A stretch of 8,592 nt of DNA, taken from Patescibacteria group bacterium (GTDB taxonomy: Bacteria; Patescibacteriota; Minisyncoccia; Phycocordibacterales; UBA12079). Positions 6,254 through 8,592 of the stretch are shown here, one piece after another (position 1 is the first letter of the stretch; each line of letters starts with the position of its first letter). The DNA is taken from positions 1 to 8,592 of the forward strand of contig JAHJLO010000109.1 in assembly GCA_018821685.1 (NCBI GenBank), in the 5' to 3' direction. The notes beneath the pieces are model-generated. The model was given only the letters and a program-made list of their open reading frames with translations, made no database searches and was not told the origin of the DNA. Position numbers and translations under genes: made by a program.

Positions 6254-6703
6254 TCACCTCATAACAACGATTATGTCCTTAAGAACGTTCTCAAGGTCCC
6301 TCACCGCTTCTTCTCTGGAGACGGTTCCGTTTTCGTAATCGATTATAACTCCGTAGCAGTTTTTTCTCTTAACATCAAGAGATACCCCAAAGGCATCTAC
6401 TTCTTGCCTCTCTCCTTTTCCTTTTAGTTTAACTGAGATAGTTATAACAGGGTACTTCGGAGCTTTTCTGGTAGCCGAGGATGCCATAACAACCTCGAGC
6501 CCCATTTTTTCAAAAAGTTTTTCCAGAAGATCTTTTATTTCCTGATCTTCTGAGTCCTTCCCAAGATTAGCTAATTCTACAGTCGATGTTTCCACTGGTT
6601 TGAAGTTTGGAGCTTTTCTCTCCAATTTTTCTCCATAACAGTTTCCTCCCCAAAGGAGAACTGTTATAACCAAACTCACGACAAGACTAAGTAACTTTTT
6701 CAT
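6254..6703 (-). CDS. Small exported protein of unknown function, probably acquired
   Basis: A 149-residue protein of no recognised family. It has a clear Sec signal peptide: KK at 2-3, a hydrophobic core at 4-18, and a probable signal peptidase I cut after NCYG (24). Cys22 lacks a proper lipobox. The mature part, about 125 residues, is highly charged and looks alpha/beta, with a helix at about 53-68 (DQEIKDLLEKLFEKMG), strands at about 85-93 and 104-123, and a closing helix 129-143. RKAP occurs twice, at 29-32 and 79-82. Expression signals are unlike those of its neighbours: a GGGAGG Shine-Dalgarno, its own TTGACT promoter and its own terminator. Codon use also differs: by hand count all 7 Arg are AGA/AGG, and Ile is 5 ATA, 3 ATC and no ATT. 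The stop is TGA, and G+C is about 40% by hand count. The function is unknown; the envelope or the exterior is the likely location. Confidence 0.85.
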   Translation of the reverse strand: MKKLLSLVVSLVITVLLWGGNCYGEKLERKAPNFKPVETSTVELANLGKDSEDQEIKDLLEKLFEKMGLEVVMASSATRKAPKYPVITISVKLKGKGERQEVDAFGVSLDVKRKNCYGVIIDYENGTVSREEAVRDLENVLKDIIVVMR

Positions 6704-6708
6704 AACAA

Positions 6709-6714
6709 CCTCCC
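6709..6714 (-). promoter_or_regulatory. Strong Shine-Dalgarno of the 149-residue gene
   Basis: GGGAGG lies 5 nt before the ATG on the minus strand (GGGAGGTTGTTATG). It confirms this start and is the only canonical ribosome binding site in the window. The other starts have no GGAGG-like sequence at a usable distance. Confidence 0.85.
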
Positions 6715-6776
6715 TTCTTCATTTTTGAGGAACTGTTTATTCTCTGTAAATAAAAGAACACTTTTTCTTAAACACA

Positions 6777-6805
6777 ATTCTGGCATTATTTGTTAAAAAA
6801 GTCAA
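6777..6805 (-). promoter_or_regulatory. Sigma70-type promoter of the 149-residue gene
   Basis: On the minus strand, TTGACT (6800-6805) and CAGAAT (6777-6782) are 17 nt apart, with a TGC extended -10 triplet just before CAGAAT. The predicted start near 6770 leaves a leader of about 65 nt before the ATG, much longer than those inferred for rpsO and the epimerase. The -35 box is the best in the window. Confidence 0.65.
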
Positions 6806-6828
6806 GGGGTTTTGTTGGTTTTGGGGAT

Positions 6829-6849
6829 AAACCTTTAATAAAAAGGTTT
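6829..6849. repeat. Small hairpin upstream of the cassette
   Basis: AAACCTTT (6829-6836) and AAAGGTTT (6842-6849) form an 8-bp perfect stem with a 5-base loop. It lies between the hairpin after the epimerase gene and the promoter of the 149-residue gene. It may be a remnant second terminator or a cassette boundary; no function is evident. Confidence 0.35.
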
Positions 6850-6873
6850 CACAAAAGATATTTATTTAATTAG

Positions 6874-6908
6874 CAAAGAGGTAGACATTTTTAATGTCTA
6901 CCTCTTTG
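6874..6908 (-). terminator. Long hairpin after the epimerase gene, probable terminator without U-tract
   Basis: A perfect 16-bp stem (6874-6889 with 6893-6908) and a 3-base loop begin 18 nt past the epimerase stop. The stem includes GTAGAC/GTCTAC and AAAGAG/CTCTTT. On the minus strand it is followed by CTAATTAAATAAATATC rather than a run of U, so it is not a textbook intrinsic terminator. It may act in mRNA 3'-end protection or in processing. A second GTCTAC at 6908-6913 offers an alternative partner for GTAGAC at 6881-6886. Confidence 0.55.
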
Positions 6909-6926
6909 TCTACTTTTACTTATTAT

Positions 6927-7997
6927 TTATTGACCCTCTTCTATGTATTTTGAGTACCTACCTTCTCTTGTTGTGAATGCTGTCTTGGAATCATAATTAT
7001 ATTTAAAACCGTATTGTTTTGTTAGTTTTGATCCGTCAACAAGTATAGGATAAGAATAAAACTTCCAACCTCCTTTTGCTGTAGGAACCCGACCTCTTGT
7101 TAGATGCCAGAACCAGAAGAATGCCAATCTCACCATCCAAGGTTTGATATGGAGAGGTTTCTTATTTACTGCTTTCGCCATATCTTCTCCGTAGACCGCT
7201 TCACCAGGAGGTGAAATATTAAATATCTCATAGCTAGCTTTTAGGTCGTCGAAAGAAAACATTTTTACTATATCAACAACATCATCTTCATGAATAAATT
7301 GCCTAACCCATCCTGGTGTAACAGGAACTCTCGAAACAAGGAAAGAAATTGTTTTGTGAATAAAACCTTCTTTTAGTTGTCCGCTTAGTGCTGATTGAAG
7401 TCCAAATCGGATTCTCATAAAACGACCTCTCGGACCTGAAATAGCTGCTGGCCTAACGATGAATACCTGGGTATCGTTCCCTCTTGCTCGAGCCTCATTG
7501 TATTTTCTTTTTAAATTTTGTTCGACAACCTTTTTTTCTACCCCGTAAAGATATTCGTCTTCAATGAAAGGACTGTCTTCTGTAAAGATATCTTCAAAGG
7601 TGTTTTTTGATGAAGCTCCATATGAAGAAACTGTTGAAAAGTAAATTAGTTTTTTAACGGAAGGTGTGTTGAAAGAGAAATCGAAAACATCATTAGATCC
7701 TTCAACATTCCATTTCCACTGAGTTTCTTGGTTTCCGTACATTTCTCTTATTTGCCAAGCTGTATGAATAACAACATCAGGGTTTCTTTTAGCAACAATT
7801 TCTTGCCATTTTTTGTCTGATGTATTTCCATCAACCCAAAAAACCTTAGGGTTGTTTTCTAGTAAATCAGGAATAGGTTCTTTATCTATACCTATAACCT
7901 CCTTCACGTCTTCTCTTTGAGAAAACTGTTCCATTAACATTGTGCCAACATAACCAGAAGCTCCTACTATAAAAATAGTTTTTTTATTTTCTAACAT
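6927..7997 (-). CDS. NAD-dependent epimerase/dehydratase (extended SDR family)
   Basis: A 356-residue extended short-chain dehydrogenase/reductase, the class that epimerises, dehydrates or reduces nucleotide-activated sugars. An N-terminal Rossmann fold carries GASGYVG (12-18), with an acidic residue at the end of strand 2 (GIDKE, D38) favouring NAD. VVIHTAW (75-81) and the catalytic STVSSYG (121-127) follow, then YGVEK with Y151 and K155 as the YxxxK pair, and VRPAAISGPRGR (181-192). The C-terminal substrate domain (about 195-356) contains FIHEDDVV (234-241), and I cannot read a sugar specificity from it. Downstream-facing neighbours support surface polysaccharide work: the preceding gene is a sugar-phosphate transferase, 77 nt away. 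A near-consensus promoter sits directly before the ATG, so it can be expressed on its own, and no Shine-Dalgarno is present. Confidence 0.92.
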   Translation of the reverse strand: MLENKKTIFIVGASGYVGTMLMEQFSQREDVKEVIGIDKEPIPDLLENNPKVFWVDGNTSDKKWQEIVAKRNPDVVIHTAWQIREMYGNQETQWKWNVEGSNDVFDFSFNTPSVKKLIYFSTVSSYGASSKNTFEDIFTEDSPFIEDEYLYGVEKKVVEQNLKRKYNEARARGNDTQVFIVRPAAISGPRGRFMRIRFGLQSALSGQLKEGFIHKTISFLVSRVPVTPGWVRQFIHEDDVVDIVKMFSFDDLKASYEIFNISPPGEAVYGEDMAKAVNKKPLHIKPWMVRLAFFWFWHLTRGRVPTAKGGWKFYSYPILVDGSKLTKQYGFKYNYDSKTAFTTREGRYSKYIEEGQ

Positions 7998-8004
7998 GGT
8001 AAGG

Positions 8005-8032
8005 ATTATAACAATTTTTATTTAAAAGGCAA
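8005..8032 (-). promoter_or_regulatory. Extended -10 promoter of the epimerase gene, predicting a leaderless mRNA
   Basis: On the minus strand, a perfect TATAAT (8005-8010) is preceded by TGT as an extended -10, with TTGCCT (8027-8032) 16 nt upstream as the -35. Only 7 nt (CCTTACC) separate TATAAT from the ATG, so the mRNA should start at or next to the start codon. AATCCT (8002-8007) overlaps the -10 box. Confidence 0.7.
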
Positions 8033-8074
8033 ATTCTGTTTTATAAATTTTTGAATTTGTTTGAAAAAAATTTT

Positions 8075-8592
8075 TTATTTTCCCGCTCTGGAAAGAAGAG
8101 TTTTAATTGTCTTAAGAGCAATTTTAAAATCTAAGAGAAATGATCTGTTTTTAACATAGTATAAGTCGTAGGTTAGTCTCACCTTGGTTTCTTCTATGGA
8201 ATGAGGGGGTACGTCTTGTTTTATTTGAGCCCAGCCAGAAAGCCCTGGCTTCACAAGGTTTCTAATTGTGTAATAGGGAATTTCTTTAGTTAATTTCTTG
8301 CCCAGGTCAATTATATCTGGGCGAGGTCCTATTAAAGAAATATCACCTTTTAAAATATTCCAAAGCTGGGGTAATTCATCAATTCTTGTTTTTCTAATAA
8401 ATTTACCCACCTTGGTTATTCTTTGGTCCTCTTCTGTCGGCCAAACACCGCTGTCGTTTACTTTCATACTCCTGAACTTAACCATCTTTATAATTTTATT
8501 TCCCTGTCCAATTCTTTCTTGGGTAATAAAAACAGGACCTCCTCCTTCTATTTTTATGGCGACAAAGACAAAAGGATATAAAATTAAAGAAA
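8075..8592 (-). CDS. Sugar-phosphate transferase, C-terminal part (gene continues past the right edge)
   Basis: A bacterial sugar transferase of the WcaJ/WbaP type, which transfers a sugar-1-phosphate from a nucleotide sugar to undecaprenyl phosphate at the inner membrane and so starts a surface glycan chain. The 171 visible residues cover most of the conserved catalytic domain. Reading from the edge, they show IEGGGPVFITQERIG, KFRSM, DQRITKVGKFIRKTRIDELP, QLWNILKGD, SLIGPRP, PGLSGWAQI and LTYDLYYVKN, then a short basic end at SRAGK. The Met encoded at 8483-8485 lies inside KMVKFRSM and is not the start. The frame stays open to 8592, and conserved family sequence is readable throughout. The true start and the transmembrane N-terminus are therefore outside the window. 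No hairpin is seen between its stop and the epimerase promoter, so read-through is possible. Confidence 0.95.
   Translation of the reverse strand, partial: SLILYPFVFVAIKIEGGGPVFITQERIGQGNKIIKMVKFRSMKVNDSGVWPTEEDQRITKVGKFIRKTRIDELPQLWNILKGDISLIGPRPDIIDLGKKLTKEIPYYTIRNLVKPGLSGWAQIKQDVPPHSIEETKVRLTYDLYYVKNRSFLLDFKIALKTIKTLLSRAGK

Noticed and set aside
6254..6703. Lipoprotein call for the 149-residue product because of Cys22
   Set aside because: The residues before Cys22 are GGN, which does not fit a lipobox; a signal peptidase I site after Gly24 fits better.
6202..6850. Insertion sequence or integron-like element around the 149-residue gene
   Set aside because: No transposase or integrase is present, no terminal inverted repeats bracket it, and I found no convincing target-site duplication. 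Only A-run similarity exists at the two sides.
8075..8485. Sugar transferase starting at the Met encoded at 8483-8485
   Set aside because: Conserved family sequence (IEGGGPVFITQERIG) continues upstream of that Met to the window edge, so the gene is edge-truncated rather than a short protein.

Overview
This AT-rich window carries nine protein genes, all on the minus strand, so transcription runs from high to low coordinates. It most resembles a chromosomal segment of an ultra-small bacterium of the Candidate Phyla Radiation (Patescibacteria, Parcubacteria-like). The reasons are the low G+C, almost no Shine-Dalgarno sequences, a stand-alone LabA/NYN protein, a large lysine/glutamate-rich single-pass membrane protein of unrecognised family, and otherwise compact housekeeping genes. 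This assignment is inference; there is no rRNA or other lineage marker here. TAA, TAG and TGA all act as stops and Trp is TGG, so nothing suggests a reassigned code.

In transcription order (right to left): (1) a sugar-phosphate transferase whose N-terminus lies beyond the right edge, then a separately promoted NAD-dependent epimerase/dehydratase; both point to surface glycan synthesis. (2) A 149-residue exported protein of unknown function. It sits in its own complete expression cassette: a sigma70-type promoter with TTGACT, a strong Shine-Dalgarno, and a 15-bp GAAA-loop terminator. Its codon use differs from its neighbours, and it looks acquired. (3) rpsO (ribosomal protein S15), ending in a terminator that is a perfect 40-bp palindrome. 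(4) A likely two-gene unit, NYN-domain protein then mscL, ending in a terminator. (5) pnp (polynucleotide phosphorylase) with a dyad-rich upstream region and a terminator. (6) A two-gene unit of a 471-residue membrane-anchored protein and a 159-residue polytopic membrane protein, at the left edge.

Functionally, the middle of the window is an RNA-centred neighbourhood: S15, a probable NYN ribonuclease and the 3'-5' exonuclease PNPase, with the osmotic safety valve MscL between them. The genes on either side concern the cell envelope.

The most notable signals outside the genes are these. The foreign-looking cassette is at about 6200-6806. The hexamer AATCCT recurs 4-14 nt upstream of four start codons, inside -10-like sequence. 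Promoters of two genes predict leaderless or nearly leaderless mRNAs. I found no rRNA, tRNA, CRISPR array, transposase or integrase. I do not see a clearly new multi-gene system.
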